A stretch of 64,000 bases of DNA from Phycisphaerales bacterium (lineage in GTDB: Bacteria > Planctomycetota > Phycisphaerae > Phycisphaerales > SM1A02), in the NCBI GenBank assembly GCA_009691915.1, contig SIAD01000001.1, forward strand, positions 186,001 through 250,000. Reading direction: 5' to 3'. The translations under genes and the position numbers were made by a program. Below, piece by piece: positions 15,378 through 22,949 of the stretch (position 1 is its first letter; each line of letters starts with the position of its first letter). The notes beneath the pieces are model-generated. The model had not been told where the DNA came from, made no database searches, and saw only the letters and a program-made list of their open reading frames with translations.

Positions 15378-16262
15378 ATGCGATCCTCGTCAACCAGCGA
15401 GTCCGAGGTCTTCTCCGCGGCGGTGATGGGCCTGATCGAGGATCGCCTCGCCCGGTTCGTCGCCGACGCGGGATACTCCGGCAATCTCCGGGAAGCCGTG
15501 GGATATTCATTGCTTGGCGGCGGTAAGAGGCTGCGGCCCCTCTTGACGATCCGCTGTTGCGAGGCGGTCGGAGCGTCCACGCAGGCCGCACTTGAGGCCG
15601 CCTGCGCGGTTGAGATGGTTCACGCGTTCAGCCTCGTCCACGACGACCTCCCCGCCCTCGACAACGACTCAATGCGCCGTGGAAAGCCGACCGCGCATGT
15701 CGTGTTCGGCGAGGCAATGGCCATCCTTGCTGGTGACGCGCTGCTGGCGCTGGCGCTCCATGCCGCCTGCTCGAGCCTTCAGGAGCCGGGGCGAATCGCC
15801 CATGAGATCACCAACGCGACGAGTGCGATGATTACAGGGCAGGTGCTCGACACGCTCGGGGGATTTGCGCCCGGGCTTGGGCCACGCGAACGCCTTCATG
15901 CCATCCACACCCATAAGACCGGTGCCCTCATCCGTTGCTCCTGCCGAATCGGTGCGATCTGCGGCGGAGCCCGCCCCGGTGCGTTTGCGGCCATCGACCA
16001 CTGGGGGGACTCCATCGGGTTGATGTTTCAGGCCGTCGATGACCTCCTCGATGTGACGCAGTCCGCAGACCATGTGGGAAAGGCAGTGGCGAAGGACGCT
16101 GGGGCCGGAAAGCTAACCTACCCTGAGGTCTACGGCCTCGAGGAGACGAGACACGAGATCGCCCGCCTTCGCGCCCAGTCGCTTACGAGCCTCGAGTCTC
16201 TTGGTTCCAACGCCGAGCACTTGCTCACGCTCACGGAGTTCCTCGCGGGAAGGACTCGCTGA
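15378..16262 (+). CDS. ispA: Polyprenyl synthetase, probable farnesyl diphosphate synthase
   Basis: 294-residue all-helical prenyltransferase that condenses IPP with allylic diphosphates. It has GGGKRLRPLL at 47-56, the first Asp-rich motif HDDLPALDND (Asp89, Asp90, Asp95) and the second motif DDLLD (221-225). FARM-preceding residues HAFSLVHDDLP closely match bacterial IspA-type FPP synthases, and Phe at the -5 position favours a short C15 product. Longer-chain activity cannot be excluded. It precedes dxs by 39 bp, an isoprenoid pairing common in bacteria. FPP from this enzyme would feed UppS, encoded at 29600-30391. Confidence 0.9.
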   Translation: MRSSSTSESEVFSAAVMGLIEDRLARFVADAGYSGNLREAVGYSLLGGGKRLRPLLTIRCCEAVGASTQAALEAACAVEMVHAFSLVHDDLPALDNDSMRRGKPTAHVVFGEAMAILAGDALLALALHAACSSLQEPGRIAHEITNATSAMITGQVLDTLGGFAPGLGPRERLHAIHTHKTGALIRCSCRIGAICGGARPGAFAAIDHWGDSIGLMFQAVDDLLDVTQSADHVGKAVAKDAGAGKLTYPEVYGLEETRHEIARLRAQSLTSLESLGSNAEHLLTLTEFLAGRTR

Positions 16263-16267
16263 CGGGC

Positions 16268-16273
16268 TATACT
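16268..16273 (+). promoter_or_regulatory. -10 box of dxs
   Basis: TATACT lies in the 39-bp gap after the FPP synthase gene, 28 nt before the dxs ATG, predicting a leader of about 20 nt. dxs may therefore be expressed from its own promoter as well as by read-through. Confidence 0.45.
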
Positions 16274-16301
16274 CGTGTGAGGCCGGATCGGACCGACACT
16301 C

Positions 16302-18263
16302 ATGACCAACCTTCTCGGCTCAATCCGTTCTCCCGCCAATCTCAAGGCCCTCCCTCCCGCCGACTTGACTCAGGTGTGCGCCGAGATCCGGCACGCGATC
16401 TGCGATCAAGTATCCCGTAGCGGAGGCCACCTTGCCCCCAATCTAGGCGTTGTCGAATTGACGGTGGCGATGCACTATGTCTTCGACTTTTCGCATGATC
16501 GGCTGCTCTTCGATGTGGGCCACCAGTGTTACACGCACAAGTTGCTGACGGGACGACAGCACCTCCTGCCGAGACTGCGCCAACGCGGCGGTATGTCTGG
16601 TTTCCCCGAGCCCCGAGAGTCGCCCTACGACCTGTTTGCGGTCGGGCACGCAGGGACGGCGATTCCAACGGCGGTCGGAATGGCGCGGGGCGACAGCCTC
16701 AAGGGTGAGGGATGGTCCCCCGACTGCCAGACGGGCCGCCGCGTTGTCTCGCTGATCGGCGACGCTTCGATCGTCAATGGCGTGGCGATGGAAGGACTGA
16801 ACAACGCGGGGACGCTGAACCGGCAATTCCTCGTCGTCTTGAATGACAATGGAATGAGCATCGCGAAGCCCCAGGGGGCGGTCGCGGCGTACTTCGACCG
16901 GCTCCGGCTCTCTCACACTTACGGTGAGTTCAAACGACGCGCAAAAGAGATGGCCCGTCGCATGCCCGGCGGAGAGTCACTCAAGGATCTCTACCACCGC
17001 ATGGGGGAGTCATCGAAGGCGTTCATCGCCGAGAATCACTGGTTCGAGCATTTTGGCCTGGTCACCGTCGGCCCCATTGACGGCCATGACCTCCCCACGC
17101 TCATCGACTTCCTCAATGAGGCGCGTCACTTCGATCGACCGATGGTGCTCCATGTCAAGACCATCAAGGGGCGCGGCTATGAGTTTGCCGAGCGCGATGC
17201 GACCGCGTTCCACTCACCCAGTGCCTTCCGAATCGAGACCTTGGAGAACGAAGGGTGCCGCGTTGAAGTCAAGAAGGGTGGGCGCTCTTTCACCTCGGCT
17301 TTCGGCGAGATCATGCACGATCTCATGACGCGTGACTCAAAGGTCGTCGCGTGCACCGCCGCCATGCCCGACGGCACAGGCATCAACAAGGTAATCAACG
17401 ACTTTCCCGGGCGAGTCATCGATTCGGGCATCTGTGAGAGTCACGCCTTCGACATGATGGCGGGATTCGCCAAGACGGGGTGGAAGCCATTCTTCGCGGT
17501 CTATTCAACATTCCTGCAGCGGGCGTTCGACCAGGCGTTTCAGGAGGGGGCACTTCAGGGGCTGCCGATTCGGCTCTGTCTTGATCGAGCAGGACTGGTC
17601 GGCGGCGACGGGGCCGTTCACCACGGATTCTGTGACATCGCCCTCTTGGCGACCCTTCCTCACTCGTGCGTCATGGCCGCGATGGACGAACCGAGCCTGC
17701 GCGGAGCGATCGATTTCATGGCGAGTTACTCCGACGGAATCTCGAGCGTGCGGTATCCGCGCGACTCGGTGAGCAGCCGATTTGCCCACGAGTCCTGCCC
17801 GGAGTTCTCTCTCGGCAAGGCGCGAGCGCTCGTTACGCATTCTCGCCCCGAGGCCGCGATCCTCGCCTTTGGCGTCCTCGCGATCGAAGCGGCGAGTGCA
17901 CTCGACCTCTTGAATGGAGAGTCCGCGGTCGAGCTCTACGACGCCCGCTTCGCCAAGCCCATCGATGTGGAGTTGCTCGAACGGCTCCTGAAGGCAGGCA
18001 CGCCGGTCGTAACCGTCGAAGACCACTCGATCCGAGGCGGCTTTGGCGCGTGCGTGCTGGAAGAGTGCAACCGTCGTGGGCTTGACACCCGCCTTGTCAC
18101 GCGACTGGCCCTTCCCGACAGGTGGATCTACCAGGGGGAGCGCAAGGAGCAATTGGCGGAAGCTGGAATCGATGCCGCCTCGATCGCCAAGTGCATCCGC
18201 ACGATTCTCGATGAGAGGTCCCGCCGCGAGGATCCGAGCCCGGTCCACGCCGCCGCGAAGTGA
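16302..18263 (+). CDS. dxs: 1-deoxy-D-xylulose-5-phosphate synthase
   Basis: Thiamine-diphosphate enzyme condensing pyruvate with glyceraldehyde 3-phosphate, the entry to the MEP pathway. The 653-residue product has HLAPNLGVVELTVAMHYVF and DVGHQCYTHKLLTGR in the first domain. The ThDP/Mg motif is GDASIVNGVAMEGLNNAG. The second domain has GICESHAFDMMAGFAKTG (catalytic Glu), VYSTFLQRAFDQAF and LDRAGLVGGDGAVHHG. The C-terminal transketolase domain contains TVEDHSIRGGFG. A 91-bp stretch follows before yraN, containing a short GC palindrome and a T7 run that do not form a canonical terminator. Confidence 0.97.
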   Translation: MTNLLGSIRSPANLKALPPADLTQVCAEIRHAICDQVSRSGGHLAPNLGVVELTVAMHYVFDFSHDRLLFDVGHQCYTHKLLTGRQHLLPRLRQRGGMSGFPEPRESPYDLFAVGHAGTAIPTAVGMARGDSLKGEGWSPDCQTGRRVVSLIGDASIVNGVAMEGLNNAGTLNRQFLVVLNDNGMSIAKPQGAVAAYFDRLRLSHTYGEFKRRAKEMARRMPGGESLKDLYHRMGESSKAFIAENHWFEHFGLVTVGPIDGHDLPTLIDFLNEARHFDRPMVLHVKTIKGRGYEFAERDATAFHSPSAFRIETLENEGCRVEVKKGGRSFTSAFGEIMHDLMTRDSKVVACTAAMPDGTGINKVINDFPGRVIDSGICESHAFDMMAGFAKTGWKPFFAVYSTFLQRAFDQAFQEGALQGLPIRLCLDRAGLVGGDGAVHHGFCDIALLATLPHSCVMAAMDEPSLRGAIDFMASYSDGISSVRYPRDSVSSRFAHESCPEFSLGKARALVTHSRPEAAILAFGVLAIEAASALDLLNGESAVELYDARFAKPIDVELLERLLKAGTPVVTVEDHSIRGGFGACVLEECNRRGLDTRLVTRLALPDRWIYQGERKEQLAEAGIDAASIAKCIRTILDERSRREDPSPVHAAAK

Positions 18264-18342
18264 CCCCGAATGTGGTGCGCGGGTCCCGCGACAGATAGTT
18301 CTGAAGAAGGGGGTTTTTTTGGGAGTCCCTTTGGCGTGGGAG

Positions 18343-18348
18343 TAGGGT
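18343..18348 (+). promoter_or_regulatory. Possible -10 box or ribosome site before yraN
   Basis: TAGGGT ends 6 nt before ATG 18355, matching the leaderless pattern elsewhere in the window. The overlapping GGTGGAG could instead be a Shine-Dalgarno, so the assignment is ambiguous. Confidence 0.3.
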
Positions 18349-18354
18349 GGAGCC

Positions 18355-18726
18355 ATGGCGGACACTTCGGCAGCCCGACGGCAGGAGCTCGGCCGACTCG
18401 GAGAGTCCGCGGCCGCCGATCACCTGCAGGCACTCGGGTTTGAACTGCTCGGCAGAAATGTTCGAGTCGGCCGTCATGAGGCGGACCTTGTCATGCGGGA
18501 TCCCGACGGCCTCACCGTCGTCGTTGTTGAAGTCAAGACGCGCAGTAGCGGAGCCGCTTGGCCGGAAGAGCGGATCGACAAATCGAAACGGCGAAGTCTC
18601 TCAGTGATCGCCCTTACGCTCGAGCAACGCTCACGATCCCCCGTCAGGATCGATGCCGCCTCTGTGACAATTGAGGACGGGTGCTCGCCCAGAGTCCGCC
18701 ACTTCCGTGACGCGGTTCAGGGCTAG
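18355..18726 (+). CDS. yraN: YraN family (UPF0102) nuclease-fold protein
   Basis: 123 residues with the PD-(D/E)XK-like core of the YraN family: an N-terminal GRLGESAAADHLQALGFELL helix, then EADLVMRD, then VVVEVKTRS with the Glu-x-Lys pair. The family is predicted to be a Holliday-junction-type endonuclease; this is structural inference and no activity is established. It follows dxs by 91 bp. Its TAG shares the palindrome CTAG with the stop codon of the SurA-like gene on the opposite strand. Confidence 0.9.
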   Translation: MADTSAARRQELGRLGESAAADHLQALGFELLGRNVRVGRHEADLVMRDPDGLTVVVVEVKTRSSGAAWPEERIDKSKRRSLSVIALTLEQRSRSPVRIDAASVTIEDGCSPRVRHFRDAVQG

Positions 18727-20006
18727 GCCTTCGGGAGGTATCGCTCACACGCGATGACGGTCAGCCGACGGGTCATCTGGAGGATGTCGCTGTTGACCCA
18801 GCGGTCGCGGAGTTTGTTCAGGTATCGGTACTGCTCCCGACGCCCCCGCTGCTCCACGAGCGCGGCACGGATTCGTGTTTGAAGCATCGGGTTGTAGAGG
18901 GTGAGGGGCGCCTGCGTTTCGATCTTCGTCACGCAATACCAGGTGACCGACGAGGGCTTCCGACTGGGCTCAGACAACTGCCCGGCTGGCACGGCTGCGA
19001 GCAGACTCTTGATGTCATCGGCTAGAGGGAGCCCCGCAATCCCGGTTGGCGGAAGTTCATACTTCTGCCAGATGCCGCCGTCCGGCAGCGCCATCGCGGC
19101 GGCGATCTCCGCGAACGATTCCTTTCGCTCGATGCGCGCCTCGACATCCTTGAGGAGTTCCGACTCCGCCGTCGTCACCCGGAGGCGTCCGATCCAGATA
19201 GTCGGCGCCGGATTGAATTGCTTCTCGAATCTCAGGTATTCGCGCTCAATGTCCCGCCAGCTGACGATGGTCCTCGGCTTCACACGACGCCGCAGAAGAT
19301 CCTGCGCGAGTCCTTCGTCGCGCTTTTGTCTGAGGTACTCCTCCATCGTCATCCCGAACTGGTCCTGCAGCGTCTGGCTCGCCTCAGCGAGGTTTCCACC
19401 ATATCCCGCGACCGTCTGCTGCTGGATGCTGTCGAGCCACGCGAGGATCCCCAACTGCATGTCGGGGGTGAGCATTCCCTCCGCCTCCGCGATGATGAGT
19501 TCGTTGTTGATGTACTGCTCGAATCGCTCCGCCACCAGCTCTCCGATGAGCCGCAGAGCCGTCGCGCGCGGATTCTCGGCGACGATCCTCATGATCCGAT
19601 CCTCGATCGGCTGGAGGAACTGGCTCGCGTATACCGGTCGCCCATTGATCTGCCCGACAAGGCTCTCGACGGTCCAGCGATCGCCGGGCTTGATGCGGAT
19701 GTCCTCGGTAACCTCGATCGCCACATCGCGCTCCGAACCATCGGCAGCCTTCTCGATGAGCGAGGTCGTCGTCTTCACCGTCTCCCCGCGCCCTTCCTCC
19801 ACCGTCTCCGACGAAGTCACCGTCCCTTCCGGCGTGAACACTTCGGACGGCACCTGCACGATGTCGAGCTTCTCGGTTTTGACCGCGCTGAAGTCCGCCG
19901 CGGTGATCTCCTGCGCGGTATCGGGTCGGTCGACTAGGGAGACGCATCCATGAAACCAAGGCAGCACTGCGATCGTTGCGTAGAGCGCACACCTGAGAGA
20001 CGCCAT
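18723..20006 (-). CDS. SurA/PpiC-like exported folding factor, probable lipoprotein
   Basis: 427 residues. The N-terminal hydrophobic segment ends in WFHGC, a non-canonical lipobox with Cys21. A Thr/Glu-rich linker (~30-105) is followed by VGQINGRPVYASQFLQPIE, the hallmark start of SurA N domains. A long helical region and a degenerate parvulin-like region come next (DGGIWQKYELPPTGIAGLPL ... PAGQLSEPSRKPSS). The usual parvulin catalytic residues are not obvious, so it may be a chaperone without isomerase activity. It would act outside the cytoplasm on outer-membrane or secreted proteins. ATG 20006 lies 6 nt after TAGACT. It diverges from the DUF1844 gene. Confidence 0.72.
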   Translation of the reverse strand: MASLRCALYATIAVLPWFHGCVSLVDRPDTAQEITAADFSAVKTEKLDIVQVPSEVFTPEGTVTSSETVEEGRGETVKTTTSLIEKAADGSERDVAIEVTEDIRIKPGDRWTVESLVGQINGRPVYASQFLQPIEDRIMRIVAENPRATALRLIGELVAERFEQYINNELIIAEAEGMLTPDMQLGILAWLDSIQQQTVAGYGGNLAEASQTLQDQFGMTMEEYLRQKRDEGLAQDLLRRRVKPRTIVSWRDIEREYLRFEKQFNPAPTIWIGRLRVTTAESELLKDVEARIERKESFAEIAAAMALPDGGIWQKYELPPTGIAGLPLADDIKSLLAAVPAGQLSEPSRKPSSVTWYCVTKIETQAPLTLYNPMLQTRIRAALVEQRGRREQYRYLNKLRDRWVNSDILQMTRRLTVIACERYLPKA

Positions 20007-20012
20007 CGGGTC

Positions 20013-20018
20013 AGTCTA
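20013..20018 (-). promoter_or_regulatory. -10 box of surA-like gene (leaderless)
   Basis: TAGACT on the minus strand ends exactly 6 nt before ATG 20006. No -35 consensus is visible at 16-18 bp, and no Shine-Dalgarno separates it from the start. Confidence 0.55.
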
Positions 20019-20030
20019 GTGGGCACCTCC

Positions 20031-20036
20031 TATACT
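20031..20036 (+). promoter_or_regulatory. -10 box of DUF1844 gene
   Basis: TATACT lies 19 nt before ATG 20056. It is followed by AAGGAG (20045-20050) 5 nt before the start, so this unit has a conventional short leader with a ribosome site. Confidence 0.5.
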
Positions 20037-20055
20037 TGGAGTTCAAGGAGCCCCG

Positions 20056-20547
20056 ATGACCCAGCCCAGCGACGGTCCGAGCATCCATGTCGATAGTGAT
20101 TGGAAGGCGCAAGCCGAAGCGGAGCGGCAACGGCTCGAGAAACTCGATCAGGCGCACGCCCAATCGAGTCCCGCATCCGAGGCGCTGCCGCCGGCCGACT
20201 TTCGAAGCATCGTGGGGTTGCTCGCGACCCAGGCCCTAGGCGGGCTCGGCGCCTACGGTGACCCGGAAACCAAACGGGTGGTTGTCGACCTGGCACAAGC
20301 TCAGTTTGCGATCGATCTGCTCGGTGTGCTCGAAGGTAAGACCAAGGGGAATCTGAGCACCGAAGAGTCTGCCGAGCTCGGCGCGATTCTTGCGGAACTC
20401 AGATCACGGTTTGTGCACTTCTCCAAACTCGTGGCCTCGCAGGGCGCGGCCACGGCCTCCGCGTCAACTCCGCCGGGCGCACCGGCGGGTGCCGCCAGTC
20501 ACGGGCGTCCCGACCCGGCCAAGCCAAAGATCATCATCCCCGGCTAG
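20056..20547 (+). CDS. DUF1844 domain protein
   Basis: 163-residue cytoplasmic protein. After a charged N-terminus (AEAERQRLEKLDQAHAQ) comes the DUF1844 core: FRSIVGLLATQALGGLG, then FAIDLLGVLEGKTKGNLS and LGAILAELRSRFVHFSKL. It ends in an Ala/Pro-rich tail. The family is widespread in planctomycetes and acidobacteria with no known function. ATG 20056 has AAGGAG at 5 nt. It is a single gene, divergent from the SurA-like gene (49 bp) and convergent with the GT-C gene (18 bp). Confidence 0.88.
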   Translation: MTQPSDGPSIHVDSDWKAQAEAERQRLEKLDQAHAQSSPASEALPPADFRSIVGLLATQALGGLGAYGDPETKRVVVDLAQAQFAIDLLGVLEGKTKGNLSTEESAELGAILAELRSRFVHFSKLVASQGAATASASTPPGAPAGAASHGRPDPAKPKIIIPG

Positions 20548-20565
20548 GACGCTCTTTGAGCGAGG

Positions 20566-21951
20566 TCACGGCGCGGTCGTGACCGGTATCAGCGCGGGGG
20601 CGTAGACCATCACACAGCTCATTGCGAACTGGACGAGCGCGAGGGAGACTGCGGCTATCCGTAGCGGCACGCGAGCACTCGCCGACGATTCCGTGTCGCC
20701 CAGTGCCACCATGATGGGTATGAACGACAGTAGCGCGATGTCGAGATATCTCTCAAAGCACTGTGAGTTCGCGCTCGATGCCGCCAGAAACGCAGCGATG
20801 GCTGTCGTCATGATGAGCCCCTGCCTCGCCCCCCCATGCGTCCACACTCGTCCCAGCAGCATCCCCAACGAGGCACCACCGAGTGGTGCTAACAGAAGCA
20901 ACGCGATCGACCGATGACCCACCGCACCGATGGCGGCGACGGCGCTCCAGAGTGGACCTCCCCAGCGGCCATCTGCGCGGGAGTGATCCGTGGCAACGAC
21001 CGTGGCCGCTACAAGACCAACGATGGCTCCAATGATGACACAACGCCTCAATAACGCGACACGAAACTCTCCACGGCGGATGAACTCGGCAACAAATGGC
21101 GACGACCACAGTGCGACAAGTCCAAGAAAGAAGGCGGGATTCGCTGGGTTGGCGCCCATGTTGTGCTGCTTATGGAAACCTGGTGGAAGGAACCCACCCC
21201 ACAGCGAGTGGAGCCATGCGACGGTCGCGACGGGGACACCGATGGCGAATCCCCATGAAATCCAGTCGAGTGCGCTCCATCGCCTTGCTGCGGGGCCGTC
21301 TCCTGCGGATGACATCCGACCGAACAAGCGCATGCCGTCGATTGCGCCAACAAGAGCCATGGGTCCGACAAGCCACAGGGTTGGTTGGCGCACGAGCACC
21401 GCGGCCGCCATCTGGCAACCAGTGAAGAGATGGCGCCGTCCAGGTACACCGTGGGTGAGCATCGTCAAGAGTGCCGTCACCATGAGCCATGCCCCAGCGA
21501 CATCAGTGGTGATCCACATGCTCCCCGAGAGAAAATACGACGAGCACAAGAGCGGGAGGCTGCATGCGGCGGCCGACCAGCAATCCATCGAGCGCGCGAG
21601 CCCGCGAAAGAGCGCGACAATGAGCGCAAGCCCGCAGAGACTCGAGAGGAGTCTAAGCCCCGTCACACTGTGGACTCCGAGGAGGTCAATCGCCGCAAGA
21701 ATCAGGTGGTACCCGGGGCTCGTAGCCGACGGGTAGTCGCGCAGAAACGACAGGAGGGGTGGTGCTCCCTCTTCACCAGAAAGGCACGCCGCGGCCTGCC
21801 GGATCACGACAAGATGGTGACGGTTCTGGTCGGACGCCTCGCTAGTGCGGTCCGATCCCCAGAGGATTACGGGCCAGACGAGCGCCAGAAACACGCCCGC
21901 GATGGCCGCGTACCAAGACCATCGGAAACTCGTGGACCTCCGCGACACCAT
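20566..21951 (-). CDS. GT-C-type polytopic membrane glycosyltransferase-like protein
   Basis: 461 residues with roughly 11-12 hydrophobic segments. A large first loop carries SDQNRHHLVVIRQ and DYPSATSPGYHLI, reminiscent of the acidic/His-containing first loop of GT-C enzymes that use polyprenyl-phosphate sugars. Later segments include AAVLVRQPTLWLVGPMALVG and CFERYLDIALLSFIP. Family assignment rests on topology and these loops only. The frame is open to 22026, but ATG 21951 avoids overlapping ubiA and leaves a 7-bp gap. Co-transcription with the UbiA-like gene suggests it could use a polyprenyl-phosphate sugar made through that enzyme. Confidence 0.6.
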   Translation of the reverse strand: MVSRRSTSFRWSWYAAIAGVFLALVWPVILWGSDRTSEASDQNRHHLVVIRQAAACLSGEEGAPPLLSFLRDYPSATSPGYHLILAAIDLLGVHSVTGLRLLSSLCGLALIVALFRGLARSMDCWSAAACSLPLLCSSYFLSGSMWITTDVAGAWLMVTALLTMLTHGVPGRRHLFTGCQMAAAVLVRQPTLWLVGPMALVGAIDGMRLFGRMSSAGDGPAARRWSALDWISWGFAIGVPVATVAWLHSLWGGFLPPGFHKQHNMGANPANPAFFLGLVALWSSPFVAEFIRRGEFRVALLRRCVIIGAIVGLVAATVVATDHSRADGRWGGPLWSAVAAIGAVGHRSIALLLLAPLGGASLGMLLGRVWTHGGARQGLIMTTAIAAFLAASSANSQCFERYLDIALLSFIPIMVALGDTESSASARVPLRIAAVSLALVQFAMSCVMVYAPALIPVTTAP

Positions 21952-21958
21952 CGCGACT

Positions 21959-22894
21959 CTAGACCAGAAGGACTCGCTTGAGTATGGCCTCGAACGCCGG
22001 CATGTAGAGCGACCCATAGACGCCAATAACGAACACTATCGACGCGCAGGCGACGATGCGATCCGTGCTCAGCGCTGCCAGAGGCGAGTCGCTCAACCCA
22101 GCCATCGAGCGCCGATAGAAGCGATGCACGACCACGAGGACCAGCGGGCTCAGAAGGGCGAGACCGAGAGCGCGCGACCCGAAGAGCATGTGGGCATGCG
22201 CACTGAGCGTATACATGAGGTACATGAGTACCGTCAGTCCTCCGCTGACGCTCAGAAGCCAGTTGAGTTCAGCAAGATCCCCGTACTCGGCACGCTGACG
22301 CCAGAGTGAGCCCTCCTCGCGCTGGGCGGAAGTCAAGTCACAGGTTCGCTTGATGAATCCGAGATATGTCGTCAGGAAGAACACGCACAGCAGCAGCCAG
22401 ACAGAGACGGGCACCGCGATCGCCACCGCCCCGCCCACGGCGCGCAGGCAGAAGCCCGTCGCGATCGTCGCGACATCGACAAAGGGCACCAGCTTGAGCC
22501 CAGCGTTGTAGAGCGCCTGCAGCATCAGATACGCCGCAATCGTCCACACAAACGCGACCGATACGATTGCGGCGATGCCAAGCGAGCCGATAGCAAGCGC
22601 GGCTCCGACGACGATGGCAACCGGCGCGGTGATCGCTCCGCTTGCAACCGGGCGGCGCCGCTTTACAGGATGAAGGCGATCCTCCCTCATGTCGAGTGCA
22701 TCGTTGATCGCATACCAGCCGCTGGCCGCGAGGCAGAACGCCGCGAACGAGAGAGCAACCGCCCAGCCTTTCGACGCCATGTCCTCCGGCCCCGCTCGAC
22801 CGGCTCCGGGAAGCCAGAACGCCACGGGAACGAGTACGAAGACATTCTTGATCCAGTCACCTGGCCGAAGCAGGCGGAGGATGGACACAATCAT
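21959..22894 (-). CDS. UbiA-family prenyltransferase, decaprenyl-phosphate phosphoribosyltransferase-like
   Basis: 311 residues with about nine hydrophobic segments. The Asp-rich motif is NDALDMREDRLHPVKRRRP (64-82), matching the NDxxDxxxDxxHPxKRxRP form of enzymes that transfer 5-phosphoribose to polyprenyl phosphate (mycobacterial Rv3806c type). A second motif, KRTCDLTSAQREEGSLWRQR, also fits that subgroup better than quinone or heme prenyltransferases. The expected product would be a polyprenyl-phosphoribose donor. ATG 22894 is preceded by GATAAT at 6 nt. It is followed 7 bp later by the GT-C-like gene; no DprE1/E2-like epimerase is in the window. Confidence 0.75.
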   Translation of the reverse strand: MIVSILRLLRPGDWIKNVFVLVPVAFWLPGAGRAGPEDMASKGWAVALSFAAFCLAASGWYAINDALDMREDRLHPVKRRRPVASGAITAPVAIVVGAALAIGSLGIAAIVSVAFVWTIAAYLMLQALYNAGLKLVPFVDVATIATGFCLRAVGGAVAIAVPVSVWLLLCVFFLTTYLGFIKRTCDLTSAQREEGSLWRQRAEYGDLAELNWLLSVSGGLTVLMYLMYTLSAHAHMLFGSRALGLALLSPLVLVVVHRFYRRSMAGLSDSPLAALSTDRIVACASIVFVIGVYGSLYMPAFEAILKRVLLV

Positions 22895-22900
22895 TGAGAG

Positions 22901-22906
22901 ATTATC
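22901..22906 (-). promoter_or_regulatory. -10 box of ubiA-like/GT-C operon (leaderless)
   Basis: GATAAT (five of six consensus bases) on the minus strand ends exactly 6 nt before ATG 22894. No -35 or ribosome site is visible. Confidence 0.55.
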
Positions 22907-22949
22907 GGCTTGGATCCCTGAGACGCGACACTAATCAGGTGCTCGAGGA

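Noticed and set aside
15325-15591. Longer start for the ExbB-like gene
   Set aside because: Extension is antisense to the FPP synthase N-terminus, Arg/Pro-rich and without similarity; the -10 box lies at 15332-15337.
18264-18354. Terminator after dxs
   Set aside because: A CGCGGG-T-CCCGCG palindrome (18278-18290) exists but the T-run (18314-18320) is 23 nt away, so no canonical terminator.
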